Both the position numbers and the translations under genes were made by a program. DNA of 64,000 nucleotides, from contig DASPKU010000013.1 in assembly GCA_035627955.1 (NCBI GenBank), forward strand, positions 62,001-126,000. Direction: 5' to 3'. Each line of letters begins with the position of its first letter. The first letter of the stretch is position 1. Positions 50,951 through 59,782 of this stretch are shown piece by piece. The DNA comes from Phycisphaerales bacterium. Lineage in GTDB: Bacteria > Planctomycetota > Phycisphaerae > Phycisphaerales > UBA1924. Under the pieces are notes generated by a model. That model made no database searches and had not been told where the DNA came from. It worked only from the letters and a program-made list of their open reading frames with translations.

Positions 50951-53284
50951 CTACGCGGCCAGCACCCGCGAGGGCGGCGACAACACCCACTGCAGCAGCT
51001 GCTCCAGGTTCATCGGCTTGCCGAACAGGTAGCCCTGCGCCTTGTGGCACTCCAGCGCGAGCACGCTGGCCAGCTGCTCATTGGTCTCCACGCCCTCGGC
51101 CACCACACCCAGGCCGAGGTGGCCCGAGAGCGTGACGATCGCGTGGATGATCGCCGGGATCGCCGCGGTGCTCCCCAGGTTGGCTACAAACGATCTGTCG
51201 AGCTTCAGCCCCGAGAGCGGGAGCGACTTGAGGCAGCTGAGGGAGGAGTATCCCGTCCCGAAGTCGTCCATGTACACGTCGATGCCGGTCTCGCGCAGGC
51301 GTCGGATAGTGGCCGCGGCGGCGTCGAAGTCGTCCATGACCACGGTCTCGGTGACTTCCAGCGCGAGCGCCTGAGCGGGTACGCCGCATTCGTTCAGGAT
51401 GCCGCTGATGGTCCCGACCAGGGAAGGCTGCGCGAACTGCCGGCTGGACAGGTTGACGTTCACCCGAGCGGCGGCAGCGTCGGGGCATGCTGCCCGCAGC
51501 CGGCGGAGATCGCTGCATGCGACGCGGAGGACGTGCTCGCCGAGCGGCACGATCAGGCCGGTCTCCTCGGCGATGGGGATGAAGCGCTCCGGGCTGATCG
51601 GGCCGTGCTCCGGGTGGCTCCAGCGGGCCAACGCTTCCACGCCGACAAGCCCGCCGGTCTTCAGGCAAATGATCGGCTGGTACAGGACGGAGATGTCGCC
51701 GCGCATGATGGCGCGGCGGAGGTCGGACTCGAGCCGCAGACGCGCGATCGCCGCCTCGTGCATGGCCGCGTCGAAGAAGGACTGGCGGGCCCGCCCGCTG
51801 GACTTGGCGTGGTACATCGCGGTGTCGGCGTCGCGAAGCACCTCGTCAGGGGTGGTGTACCCCGCCCTGTCGAGCGTGATCCCGATGCTGACGGTCGAGT
51901 GCAGCTCGTTGCCCGCGAGCACGAAGGGATCGAGGAGCGCCCGGTGGACCGCGTTAGCAGCGGCGAGCGCCTCCGTCTCGGTGCAGACGTCTCTGAGCAG
52001 GATCACGAATTCATCGCCGCCCAGGCGTGCCACTGTGTGCCCGCGCCCGGGCAGGCCGGCGATGCAATGTGAGAGTCGCTCGGCAATGGCGACGAGGAGC
52101 TGGTCGCCCACAAGGTGTCCGAGGCTGTCATTGACTACCTTGAACCGGTCGAAGTCCAGAAAGAGGACCGCGAACCCGGCGCACGTTCCCTCGCGCCGGT
52201 CCTTGATCGTGCGCTCCAGGCAGTCGCGGAGGAGCGCGCGGTTCGGCAGCCCGGTCAGGCGGTCGAAGTAGGCGCCGCGCCGGAGCTGGTCCTCGCTCTC
52301 CTTGCGGCGGCTGATGTCAGTGATTGAGCCCGCCATCCGGGCGGGACACCCCTCCTCATCGCGCACGGCCACACCCCGCGAGAGCACCCACATGTACTGG
52401 CCCGTGCTGGTGCGCACGCGGTACTCAACCTCGAGGTGTGAGGTGGCGCCGTTGAGGTGATCCTGCACCGCCCTGCGGACGGCCGGCGCGTCGTTGGGGT
52501 GCATGCGCGCGAACCAGTCCTCCGGATTGTCGGCCGGCTGGTCATCCGCGAACCCGGCGACCTCGCGCGCCCGCTTGGAGCAGTACACCTTGTCGGTGCG
52601 GAGGTCCCAGTCCCACAGGCCGTCGTTCGCACCACGGGCCGCGAGCGCGTACCGCTCCTCGCTTTCTTCGAGCGCCTGCCGTACGAGCTCCAGCTCGTGC
52701 ACCTGCTGCTGGAGACGCTTGTTGGTGCTGGCGATCTCAGCGGTGCGGAGGCGGACGACTTCCTCCAGCTCGCACAGCTTCATGCCCGCGTGCCTGGAAG
52801 CGCGCCACTTCTCCGTCATCGCGCACGCGAACTGCGCGATCTCTGAGGTATCAAACGGCTTCTTGAGCAGCATCAGGCGGTGGGTGCGACCGAGGCGGTT
52901 GAGGATGTCCTCCCGGGAGTGGTCGGAGTACGCGGTGCAGATCACGACTTGGAGCTCTGGGTCCTCCTTCCAGAGGTGCTCGATGGTCTCCAGCCCGTCC
53001 CAACCGGGGGGCATGCGCATGTCCACGAACGCGAGCGCGAAGGGGCGCCCCTCGCGTTTGGCCTGGCGGAGGAGTTCAAGCGCCTGCTGTCCCTGGTGCG
53101 CCGAGCTCAGGTCGTACCGCTCAACCTCCACCGGCGCCGCGGGCTGTCCGAAGATCGCTGCCTCCAGGTCCGCAATTCCCCCGCCGGTCTGCGGCGGCGC
53201 GAGGATCTTGCGGAAGTCCTCGTGAATATCAGGATTGTCATCGACCACCAGCACACGCCGGTGCTCGGGAATGGAGTGGCTCAT
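50951..53284 (-). CDS. REC-PAS-GGDEF-EAL cyclic-di-GMP enzyme
   Basis: A 777-residue protein. A receiver at the N-terminus (VLVVDDNPDIHEDF, acceptor in FVDMRMPPG near 88) carries an extra insert of about 35 residues (PPQTGGGIADLEAAIFG) between the acidic pair and the acceptor. A coiled linker, PAS (about 205-325), GGDEF (GGDEF signature intact near 424) and EAL (VEALARW, NVNLSS, ETVVMDDF, DDFGTGYSS, EGVET, QGYLFGKP) follow. Both enzymes look catalytically complete, so net synthesis or breakdown cannot be predicted. It starts at ATGA overlapping the kinase upstream, and with the FIST gene it forms a three-gene operon. Confidence 0.93.
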   Translation of the reverse strand: MSHSIPEHRRVLVVDDNPDIHEDFRKILAPPQTGGGIADLEAAIFGQPAAPVEVERYDLSSAHQGQQALELLRQAKREGRPFALAFVDMRMPPGWDGLETIEHLWKEDPELQVVICTAYSDHSREDILNRLGRTHRLMLLKKPFDTSEIAQFACAMTEKWRASRHAGMKLCELEEVVRLRTAEIASTNKRLQQQVHELELVRQALEESEERYALAARGANDGLWDWDLRTDKVYCSKRAREVAGFADDQPADNPEDWFARMHPNDAPAVRRAVQDHLNGATSHLEVEYRVRTSTGQYMWVLSRGVAVRDEEGCPARMAGSITDISRRKESEDQLRRGAYFDRLTGLPNRALLRDCLERTIKDRREGTCAGFAVLFLDFDRFKVVNDSLGHLVGDQLLVAIAERLSHCIAGLPGRGHTVARLGGDEFVILLRDVCTETEALAAANAVHRALLDPFVLAGNELHSTVSIGITLDRAGYTTPDEVLRDADTAMYHAKSSGRARQSFFDAAMHEAAIARLRLESDLRRAIMRGDISVLYQPIICLKTGGLVGVEALARWSHPEHGPISPERFIPIAEETGLIVPLGEHVLRVACSDLRRLRAACPDAAAARVNVNLSSRQFAQPSLVGTISGILNECGVPAQALALEVTETVVMDDFDAAAATIRRLRETGIDVYMDDFGTGYSSLSCLKSLPLSGLKLDRSFVANLGSTAAIPAIIHAIVTLSGHLGLGVVAEGVETNEQLASVLALECHKAQGYLFGKPMNLEQLLQWVLSPPSRVLAA

Positions 53285-54711
53285 GCCGCTGTCCTTTCCA
53301 CGCCCGTGTCGGCAGGGATTTCAATAGTGAACTCCGCCCCCTGCCCGGGCCCCGCGCTGGCTGCGCCGATGGTCCCGCCCATCGCCTTGATCGCGAGCGC
53401 AGCGGTGTGAAGCCCGAAGCCGTGCCCGTCCCTGCGGGTGGTGAAGCCATGGCAGAAGACGCGCCTCAGGTTCTCAGGCGCGATGCCGCACCCGTTGTCG
53501 GAGACGCGGACGCACACGTTGACTCCGCGCGGCTCGACGCGGATCGTGAGCCGCCGCTCGCCCCCCGGGGTCTCTGAGAGGGCCTGCTTGCTGTTGGTCA
53601 GAAGGTTCACGAGCACCTGCAGCATCTGGTGGCGCTCGACACGGATCGGCGGCGCTGGGCGGTACTCGCGCACGACCTTCACGCCGTGCCGGATGAGCGC
53701 CGCCTCGGTGATACGGATGGCGTCGTCGGCCAGGGCGGCGAGGTCCTCACGCTCGCGCACCGGGCTCACCTTCGCGTACGTCTGCTGCATGGCGACGATC
53801 TCGCGGATGTGCTCGATGCTCTTACGGAGATTCGAGAGTTCCTGCAGGACCACGTCGCGTTCCTGCTGAAGAGAGCGGCCCAGCTCGGGGAGGTACTCGA
53901 TGATTCTTGATCCGGCGGGGTCCGCGCCGAGGAACTCGGGCAGGCGGCCGGCGTTGCTCCGGAGCAGGTCGGCGATCTGGGTCACGCGCCCGCAGCGTGA
54001 GCCGCGCACCGCTTCCTCAGTCAGAGTCGCTGACACATTGACACTATTAAGCACATTGCCCACGTTGTGCAGCACGCCCGACGCGACCTCTGCCATGCCG
54101 GCCTGGTGGCTCACCTCAAGCAGCTGCCGATTCAGCTCCGCCCGCTCGGTCTCCAGGCGGTGACGTTCGGTGAAGTCCCGGAGCGTGAGGACGGCCCCGC
54201 GCTGCTTCTCGCCCAGTGGAGTGACGGTGAAGGTGACGACGCGGTCCTCCGCGCCAAGCACCAGCAGGCGGGCTCCTTCCGAGGTGCGCTCAGGAGAGGC
54301 GCCGGCCCCGAGCACCTGAGCGAGAGGCTGACCGTCGGCGGTGCGGGCGTGGACGAGCTCGGCGAGCATCCGCCCCGGGCGCGCCTCCGCCGCGGGCACC
54401 TGAAGGAGGCGGCAGGCCTCGGGGTTGATGAACAGGATGGACCCGTTCTCGTCGACGGCGCAGACGCCCTCAATGAGGGAGCAGATCACAGCCGAAATTG
54501 TGTCGCGCTCGCCCGCAAGCTGCTGGTAGAGCTGACCCATCTCATCCGAGGACAGGGCCAGCGACCGCTCAAGCAGGTACCGGTCGTGGTCGGCCTGCTC
54601 ATAGGCCCGGGCTACCGCCTCTAGGAACGAGGACCACGCCTCCGCGGAGGCCGGCGGGGAATCGGAAGCGAGCCCGGCTCGCTTCAGCTGTCGAACGACC
54701 AGCGCGTGCAC
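53281..54711 (-). CDS. PAS histidine kinase with variant H box
   Basis: A 476-residue soluble kinase. An N-terminal helical region (1-75) is followed by PAS (about 75-190) and a dimerization region (SHQAGMAEVASGVLHNVGNVLNS). The likely acceptor His sits in LHNVGNVLNS rather than the usual HExRTP box. A linker with LRKSIEHIREIVAMQQTYAK follows, then HATPase_c with VSDNGCGIA, FCHGFTTRRDGHGFGLHTA. The ATP-lid motif GHGFGLH is the type found with HxxxN kinases. It begins 4 nt after the FIST gene and overlaps the GGDEF/EAL gene, so it probably phosphorylates the latter's receiver. Confidence 0.88.
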   Translation of the reverse strand: MHALVVRQLKRAGLASDSPPASAEAWSSFLEAVARAYEQADHDRYLLERSLALSSDEMGQLYQQLAGERDTISAVICSLIEGVCAVDENGSILFINPEACRLLQVPAAEARPGRMLAELVHARTADGQPLAQVLGAGASPERTSEGARLLVLGAEDRVVTFTVTPLGEKQRGAVLTLRDFTERHRLETERAELNRQLLEVSHQAGMAEVASGVLHNVGNVLNSVNVSATLTEEAVRGSRCGRVTQIADLLRSNAGRLPEFLGADPAGSRIIEYLPELGRSLQQERDVVLQELSNLRKSIEHIREIVAMQQTYAKVSPVREREDLAALADDAIRITEAALIRHGVKVVREYRPAPPIRVERHQMLQVLVNLLTNSKQALSETPGGERRLTIRVEPRGVNVCVRVSDNGCGIAPENLRRVFCHGFTTRRDGHGFGLHTAALAIKAMGGTIGAASAGPGQGAEFTIEIPADTGVERTAA

Positions 54712-54715
54712 GTGT

Positions 54716-55864
54716 TCACTCCTCGGTGATGGTCGTGAGTGTCATCGTCTGGTTGTGCAGGTCGCAACCGCCCGTTGCGAATGGCGAGATTTCTCCGTAC
54801 GAGTAGAACCCCACTTGGGCCGAGCCCTGGGGCAGAACCTCCATCGCCCGCTCCAGCTCTTCCTCGGTACGCTCGCCCAGGACCAGGCGGCGTCCCACGC
54901 AGCTCACGGCGATGCTGAGGCAGGGCCGCTCGCTCGAGTTGGTGCTGCGGGTCATCAGCGCCGACTGGGCCGCGCCCTCCACCAGACGATCGAAGTTCGC
55001 ACGCATGAGCTGAGCGAGGTACCCCTGGGGGATGTCGCCGGCGAAGGTCAGGCTCTGGTCCTTCTCGTCCACACCGAGAATCGTGCGCACGAACGAGTTC
55101 TGATCGGACCGGTCGCGCCGGAGAGAAAGCGGGAACAGCAGCGCCGAGGCTGGCAGTTCCTTGGCGCGGTCACCAAGGTAGTTTTTGTACAAAGGCAGCG
55201 CCGGCTTTCCGTCCAGTTCCAACAGGACGTTGCCGCGGGACCTGGTGACGACCCGTTCGGGGCCGAAGACGTCCCATCCGCCCTTGGAACCGTGCCCAAT
55301 ACGGACCCGATCGCCGTAGAGGCCGACCGCCGTGACCAGCCCGTCGCTGGGCTCGCCCCCGCGCAGGACCCACGTTGAGGCGAAGCGCGCCCCATCACCG
55401 GCGAGCCCGCCCGTGATGACCACCGAGGCCGGCAACGCCGCGGCGAGGCCGCGCACGAGTTCCGAGCCGTTGACCTTGAGGCCGTCGGAGAACACGAGCA
55501 CGCCCCGGAGCCCTGGGCGAATGAGCTGCTCGGCGATGAGGTTCCCTGCCCGCGCCGAGTCCTCTGGCGAGCGGACCGGGGCGCTCACGGTAGAAAGGGT
55601 CGTGTGCTCAAATCGGATTGCGGCGCAGGAGATGGTCTCGTCAAAGAGCCCTGTGCCCTGGATCTCGCCCGCGGTCGAGCAGCCGACGATGTGCGAGGTC
55701 GGGAACGCCTCACGGAGTTGGCGAAGAGGTGCGGGGTCCTCTCGCAGGCCGCTCCAACCGAATGCGACGACGAGCGTCCGTCCGGAGTCAATGCGCGGGA
55801 AGTTGCTCCAGCCCCGCTTCTTGTCGTAGGTGAAGGTCTCGATGGCCGCGGTAGACGTTCTCAT
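54716..55864 (-). CDS. FIST-domain sensory protein
   Basis: A 382-residue protein; ATG 55864 has AAGGAG 7 nt upstream, favoured over an in-frame start 48 nt earlier. The FIST_N region reads RTLVVAFGWSGLREDPAPLRQLREAFPTSHIVGCSTAGEI, and the FIST_C region continues to the C-terminus with LVLGERTEEELERAMEVLPQGSAQVGFYSYGEISPF. FIST modules bind small ligands such as amino acids in known members and act as inputs to signalling proteins. Here it leads an operon with a kinase and a c-di-GMP enzyme. The C-terminal CDLHNQTMTLTTI is the usual ending. Confidence 0.92.
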   Translation of the reverse strand: MRTSTAAIETFTYDKKRGWSNFPRIDSGRTLVVAFGWSGLREDPAPLRQLREAFPTSHIVGCSTAGEIQGTGLFDETISCAAIRFEHTTLSTVSAPVRSPEDSARAGNLIAEQLIRPGLRGVLVFSDGLKVNGSELVRGLAAALPASVVITGGLAGDGARFASTWVLRGGEPSDGLVTAVGLYGDRVRIGHGSKGGWDVFGPERVVTRSRGNVLLELDGKPALPLYKNYLGDRAKELPASALLFPLSLRRDRSDQNSFVRTILGVDEKDQSLTFAGDIPQGYLAQLMRANFDRLVEGAAQSALMTRSTNSSERPCLSIAVSCVGRRLVLGERTEEELERAMEVLPQGSAQVGFYSYGEISPFATGGCDLHNQTMTLTTITEE

Positions 55865-56036
55865 GGATTGCTCCTTGCGCGAACCCGCCGACAGGCAGGT
55901 ATCGACGTGCAAGGGGCACGCCTTGAGCGTGTGTTAAGATCGCAAGAGGATGGGGATAGCCACGCGCGTGAGAAGGGCTGTTCTTTCGGTCGGCATGCAC
56001 CGGCCGATAAGGCCACTCGACCAATGCCCTAAGAGC

Positions 56037-57116
56037 TTACCGCAGAACCTCGTCCATTTTCCGTTTCTCGCCGGGCGTCATTCCCTCGACCGGGATGGCA
56101 TTCACGAGGTCCTCGATGACGTCATCGCTGGTGACCTGATCCGCCTCGGCGTTGAAGTTGAGGAGGAGGCGGTGGCGCAGCACGGGCTTGGCCACGGCCT
56201 TCACGTGCGCGGGGGTGACGTGGGTGGAGCCCGCTAGCAGGGCTCCGGCCTTGGCCGCGAGGATCAGGTACTCGCTCGCCCGGGGCCCGGCGCCCCACTG
56301 GAGGTAGTCGCCGACCTTGGACGGCCGGGTGAGGCCCAGGTCCATCGGCTCCTTGATGCGGGTGGCGCGCACAAGACGCAGGGCGTAAGCGATCACGTGG
56401 TCGGCGACGGGCATCTGGCGGACGACGTCCTGCACGCGCCGGATCGCCACTTCATCCATGACGGCCTGCACCGGCTCGTTGCTGCGCACGCTGCTGCGGC
56501 GCACGATCTCCATTTCTTCGGTGATCGTCGGGTACTTGATGTTGATCATGAACATGAATCGGTCCAGCTGCGCCTCGGGCAGCGGGTACGTGCCTTCCTG
56601 CTCGATCGGGTTCTGCGTCGCCAGCACGAAGAAGGGGACGGGCAGGTCGTGGCGCACGCCGCCGACGGTCACCTGCCGCTCCTGCATCGCCTCCAGCAGC
56701 GCGGCCTGGGTCTTCGGGGGCGTGCGGTTGATCTCGTCGGCCAGGATGACGTTGGCGAAGATCGGGCCGCGGACGAAACGCAGCTCGCGGTGCCCGGTCG
56801 TGCGGTCCTCCTGAATGACCTCCGTCCCGGTAATGTCGGCGGGCATGAGGTCGGGGGTGAACTGGATGCGCGAGAAGCCCAGCGACAGCGTGCGGGCGAT
56901 CGTGGAGATCAGCAGGGTCTTGGCGAGGCCAGGAACGCCGACAACGACAGCGTGCCCGCGGCAGAAGATCGCCATCAGCATCTGGTCGACCACCTCGTCC
57001 TGCCCGACGATGACCTTGCGGATCTCGTCGCGCAGGCGGCGGTAGGCGGACTGCACTTCCTGGACGGCCTCGGGCATGTGCTGGGGGTGCTGGGGGGAGT
57101 GGGGGGCTGTCGTCAT
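56037..57116 (-). CDS. MoxR-family AAA+ ATPase
   Basis: A 359-residue AAA+ chaperone-like ATPase. Walker A GVPGLAKT is at 60-67, Walker B VILADEINRTPP at 123-134, with sensor and arginine-finger segments ATQNPIEQEGTYPLPEAQLDRF. The C-terminal lid includes GLTRPSKVGDYLQWGAGPRASEYL. MoxR proteins usually sit with a DUF58/VWA operon; none is visible downstream on this strand within the window (FIST gene next), which is unusual. TAGGAT lies 6 nt upstream of the ATG with no Shine-Dalgarno. Confidence 0.95.
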   Translation of the reverse strand: MTTAPHSPQHPQHMPEAVQEVQSAYRRLRDEIRKVIVGQDEVVDQMLMAIFCRGHAVVVGVPGLAKTLLISTIARTLSLGFSRIQFTPDLMPADITGTEVIQEDRTTGHRELRFVRGPIFANVILADEINRTPPKTQAALLEAMQERQVTVGGVRHDLPVPFFVLATQNPIEQEGTYPLPEAQLDRFMFMINIKYPTITEEMEIVRRSSVRSNEPVQAVMDEVAIRRVQDVVRQMPVADHVIAYALRLVRATRIKEPMDLGLTRPSKVGDYLQWGAGPRASEYLILAAKAGALLAGSTHVTPAHVKAVAKPVLRHRLLLNFNAEADQVTSDDVIEDLVNAIPVEGMTPGEKRKMDEVLR

Positions 57117-57122
57117 GGGCTG

Positions 57123-57128
57123 ATCCTA
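57123..57128 (-). promoter_or_regulatory. -10-like hexamer TAGGAT before moxR
   Basis: On the - strand TAGGAT is followed by CAGCCC and the ATG, a 6-nt gap with no Shine-Dalgarno. This is compatible with a leaderless transcript. Confidence 0.4.
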
Positions 57129-57244
57129 GGAAACCGGCGGCCAGCGGCTGAGCCGGGTTGGTTCTTCTATGAGTCCGACGCGCTCGCCGCGTCAGATGAG
57201 GGGCTCAGGTCCGAGGTGAGGGGCCCCGTGTCCAGGCCCCAAGT

Positions 57245-58039
57245 TCACGCCCACGCGGCGACCATCACCACCCAGTCCTCCCCCAGCTCACCTGGCGACT
57301 CCACCGGGCGGGGCTGCTGGCCCGGGGCGACGTTGAGCTCCTTGTACACGGCCACGCGCTGGTAGCCGGCTTCCGCGAACGCGTCACGCAGCTCGGGCAG
57401 GGACCACAGCCGCCAGTCGTACACGAACGCCCGCGGCCACTCGGCCATTAGCTCGCCGTCGCGGATCACCCGGAAGGAGATGGCGTTGCGGACCATCCCC
57501 GTCACCGGGTCCGCGGCCTCGTGCTCCCAGTGGTACTTGATGACCTCGGGGCCGCGGGACATGTGGGTGCGGTCGAGGGAGCCCAGGCGGAAGGCGCCCG
57601 CGCCGCCGTAGAGGTCGCAGACGAAGACGCCGCCACCAAAGCCGCCCTGGCCGCGGAGGAGGCGCTCGCGGGTGTGGCAGAGGTACTGAATGAGGGCGGG
57701 GCGGTCGTAGATGTAGCCGAGGGAGAAGTTGCCCACCCAGACGATGTCCGCGGCGTCGTTGGGCGCGGGCGGAGTGGCGATGCAGTCGGCGCGGGTCAGG
57801 GTGAGGCGGTCGGTGATGTTGAGATTGCGGGCGAGGCGGGCGGCGCGATCCAGGGCATCGCCATCAAGGTCAATGCCGACTGCCCTGCCGCCCTCCTCGC
57901 ACCAGCGGCGTGCCACTGCCGCGGTGCCGCAGAAGTCCTCACGGAGGATGGTGGGCTCATTGGCGTGGATGCCGCGAAGCATGGCGGTGACATGCCGGGC
58001 CGACTGCACGCACAGCTCGTAGCACTCGTAGCGGTCCAT
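57245..58039 (-). CDS. Class I SAM-dependent methyltransferase
   Basis: A 264-residue protein. Motif I is LREDFCGTAAVARRW, where many relatives have a GxGxG loop; the acidic strand AVGIDLDGDALDRA follows (motif II), then LTRADCIATP and IVWVGNFSLGYIYDRPAL (motif IV-like). FVCDLYGGAGAFRLG and the C-terminal WRLWSLPELRDAFAEAGY complete the fold. The LREDFCGTA variant is typical of a small clade of uncharacterised methyltransferases. The substrate is unknown. The ATG has no clear Shine-Dalgarno. Confidence 0.85.
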   Translation of the reverse strand: MDRYECYELCVQSARHVTAMLRGIHANEPTILREDFCGTAAVARRWCEEGGRAVGIDLDGDALDRAARLARNLNITDRLTLTRADCIATPPAPNDAADIVWVGNFSLGYIYDRPALIQYLCHTRERLLRGQGGFGGGVFVCDLYGGAGAFRLGSLDRTHMSRGPEVIKYHWEHEAADPVTGMVRNAISFRVIRDGELMAEWPRAFVYDWRLWSLPELRDAFAEAGYQRVAVYKELNVAPGQQPRPVESPGELGEDWVVMVAAWA

Positions 58040-58070
58040 GCGGGTGGTTGCCTCGCTGCGAGTGCCCAGA

Positions 58071-59465
58071 CTACCGCCCCATGCGGCGGGCGAGCAGGAA
58101 CGCGACCTCGAGGGCCTGCTGGTAGTTGAGGCGGGGGTCGCAGGCGCTGGCGTAGTTCTGCGAGAGCTGGCTCTCGGTGATGCCCACTGCCCCGCCGGTG
58201 CACTCGGTCACATCGTCACCGGTCAACTCCAGGTGCACGCCGCCGAGTGGCACGCCCGCGAGCTGGTGCGCGGCGTAGGTGGCTTCGAGCTCGGCGACAA
58301 TCGCCTCGAACGAGCGAGTCTTGACGCCGGTGAGCGTGGTGGTGGTGTTGCCGTGCATCGGGTCGCACACCCACAGCGGGTTAATGCCGGCGATTTTCGC
58401 GGCTTCCAGCAGCGGCGGCAGGACGCGCTGCACGTGGTGCGCGCCCATGCGGGTGATGAACACCAGCTTCCCGGGCTCGTTGGCTGGATTGAGCGTGGTC
58501 GCGAGGTGGACGAGGTCGTTTGCGGTGGCGGTGGGTCCGAGCTTCACGCCCACGGGGTTGCGGATGCCGCGGGCGTACTCGACGTGGGCGCCGCCGAGGG
58601 CGCGCGTGCGGTCGCCGATCCACGGCAGGTGCGTCGAGAGGTTGTAGAACCCCGCGCGACGCGGGACGGGTCGCGTCTGGGCGGACTCGTACCAGAGGTT
58701 CAGGGCTTCATGGCTGGTGAAGAACTCGGCGCGGGTGAGGTCGTTGATGCTGGTCTCGCCCATGGCCTCCATGAACTTGAGGCCGTCGATGAGGTTGGCA
58801 GTCATCCGCTGGTACTCGGCCCGGAGAGCGGGGTCGAGCGAGGCCTGCTTGCTGAAAGAGACGTCCCAGTACTCGGGGTGGTGGACGTCGGCGAAGCCGC
58901 CGGCGACAAGGGAGCGGACGAAGTTGAGCGTGAGGGCCGCGTGCTGGTAGCCCTTGAGGAGCAGTCGCGGGTCGGCGCGCCGTGCCTGGGGCGTGAACTC
59001 GGCACGGTTGACGAGGTCACCGAAGTAGCTGGGCAGCGTAACGGGCTCGCCGCCGATCTCGCGGGTCTCGACCGGGCTGCTGCGGGGCTTGCTGTACTGG
59101 CCCGCGAAGCGGCCGACCCGCACCACGGGCTTCTTCAGGGCGTGCACGAGCACGAGGGACATCTGCAGGAGGATCTTGAGCTTGTTGGTGATCCGCTGGG
59201 GCTGGCAATCGTCGAGGGTTTCGGCGCAGTCGCCGCCCTGGAGGAGGAAGCGCTTGCCCTGCTGTGCCTCGGCCAGCACGGCCCGGAGGCGCTCGATTTC
59301 CCAGCTCGTCACCAGCGGCGGGAGCTTGGAGAGCTCGCGCGTGGCCGCGGCGAGCTGCGGGGCGTCGGGGTATTCGGGAAGGTGGAGGGCCGGGCGGGAC
59401 TGCCATGAATCGGGCGTCCACGGCTGGTCGTGGCCCGCGGGCGCGTCGTGGAGGGAGGCGGGCAT
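58071..59465 (-). CDS. aroF: Class II 3-deoxy-7-phosphoheptulonate (DAHP) synthase
   Basis: A 464-residue enzyme joining erythrose-4-phosphate and phosphoenolpyruvate, the first step of aromatic amino-acid synthesis. Class II (plant/actinobacterial) hallmarks are WTPDSWQSRPALHLPEYPD, FLLQGGDCAETL, VRVGRFAGQYSKPRS, FYNLSTHLPWIGDRT, NPVGVKLGP, WVCDPMHGNT and GGVHLELTGDDVTEC. The length matches the family. The gene symbol is conventional; aroG or aroH would be equally acceptable. TACAAT lies 9 nt before the ATG with no Shine-Dalgarno. No other aro gene is nearby. Confidence 0.95.
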   Translation of the reverse strand: MPASLHDAPAGHDQPWTPDSWQSRPALHLPEYPDAPQLAAATRELSKLPPLVTSWEIERLRAVLAEAQQGKRFLLQGGDCAETLDDCQPQRITNKLKILLQMSLVLVHALKKPVVRVGRFAGQYSKPRSSPVETREIGGEPVTLPSYFGDLVNRAEFTPQARRADPRLLLKGYQHAALTLNFVRSLVAGGFADVHHPEYWDVSFSKQASLDPALRAEYQRMTANLIDGLKFMEAMGETSINDLTRAEFFTSHEALNLWYESAQTRPVPRRAGFYNLSTHLPWIGDRTRALGGAHVEYARGIRNPVGVKLGPTATANDLVHLATTLNPANEPGKLVFITRMGAHHVQRVLPPLLEAAKIAGINPLWVCDPMHGNTTTTLTGVKTRSFEAIVAELEATYAAHQLAGVPLGGVHLELTGDDVTECTGGAVGITESQLSQNYASACDPRLNYQQALEVAFLLARRMGR

Positions 59466-59474
59466 GAGTGCGGG

Positions 59475-59480
59475 ATTGTA
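59475..59480 (-). promoter_or_regulatory. -10-like hexamer TACAAT before the DAHP synthase gene
   Basis: A 5/6 match to TATAAT on the - strand, 9 nt before the ATG at 59465. No Shine-Dalgarno lies between. The palindromic repeat copy B begins 32 nt further upstream. Confidence 0.45.
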
Positions 59481-59512
59481 GGTGGATGGCGCGCCACCTG
59501 TGCACGCAGCAG

Positions 59513-59605
59513 CCGTTCGTTACGAGCCCCGAACGAAGTGAGCGGGCCGACTCGCCGTCGCTGGGCGCGGGCACCCTCACTGCGTTCGGGGCTCGTTACG
59601 AACGG
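59513..59605. repeat. Dispersed palindromic element, copy B (REP-like)
   Basis: A 23-nt arm (59513-59535, containing TTACGAGCCCCGAACG) is the reverse complement of 59583-59605 with one mismatch, and the stem continues inward through AGTGAG/CTCACT. The left half shares a long near-identical stretch with copy A at 34991. It lies between the divergent DAHP synthase and basic-protein genes and makes up about a third of the 317-bp gap 59466-59782. The remainder shows no other element. Confidence 0.85.
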
Positions 59606-59782
59606 CGAGGGGCTCCAAGGGAGGCCACAAGAAAATTCCAGATTCGGCTTATGCGACCTGCGCAGCCCGTCGATGCATGGGGTGTCGTGCGGTTGTGACC
59701 GCCGATGCCGGCGGCGTCGCCGGGCGCACGGAGGCGGACACACAAGGCACGGAGGCCTGCTTTTACAGATACGGAGCCGAAC

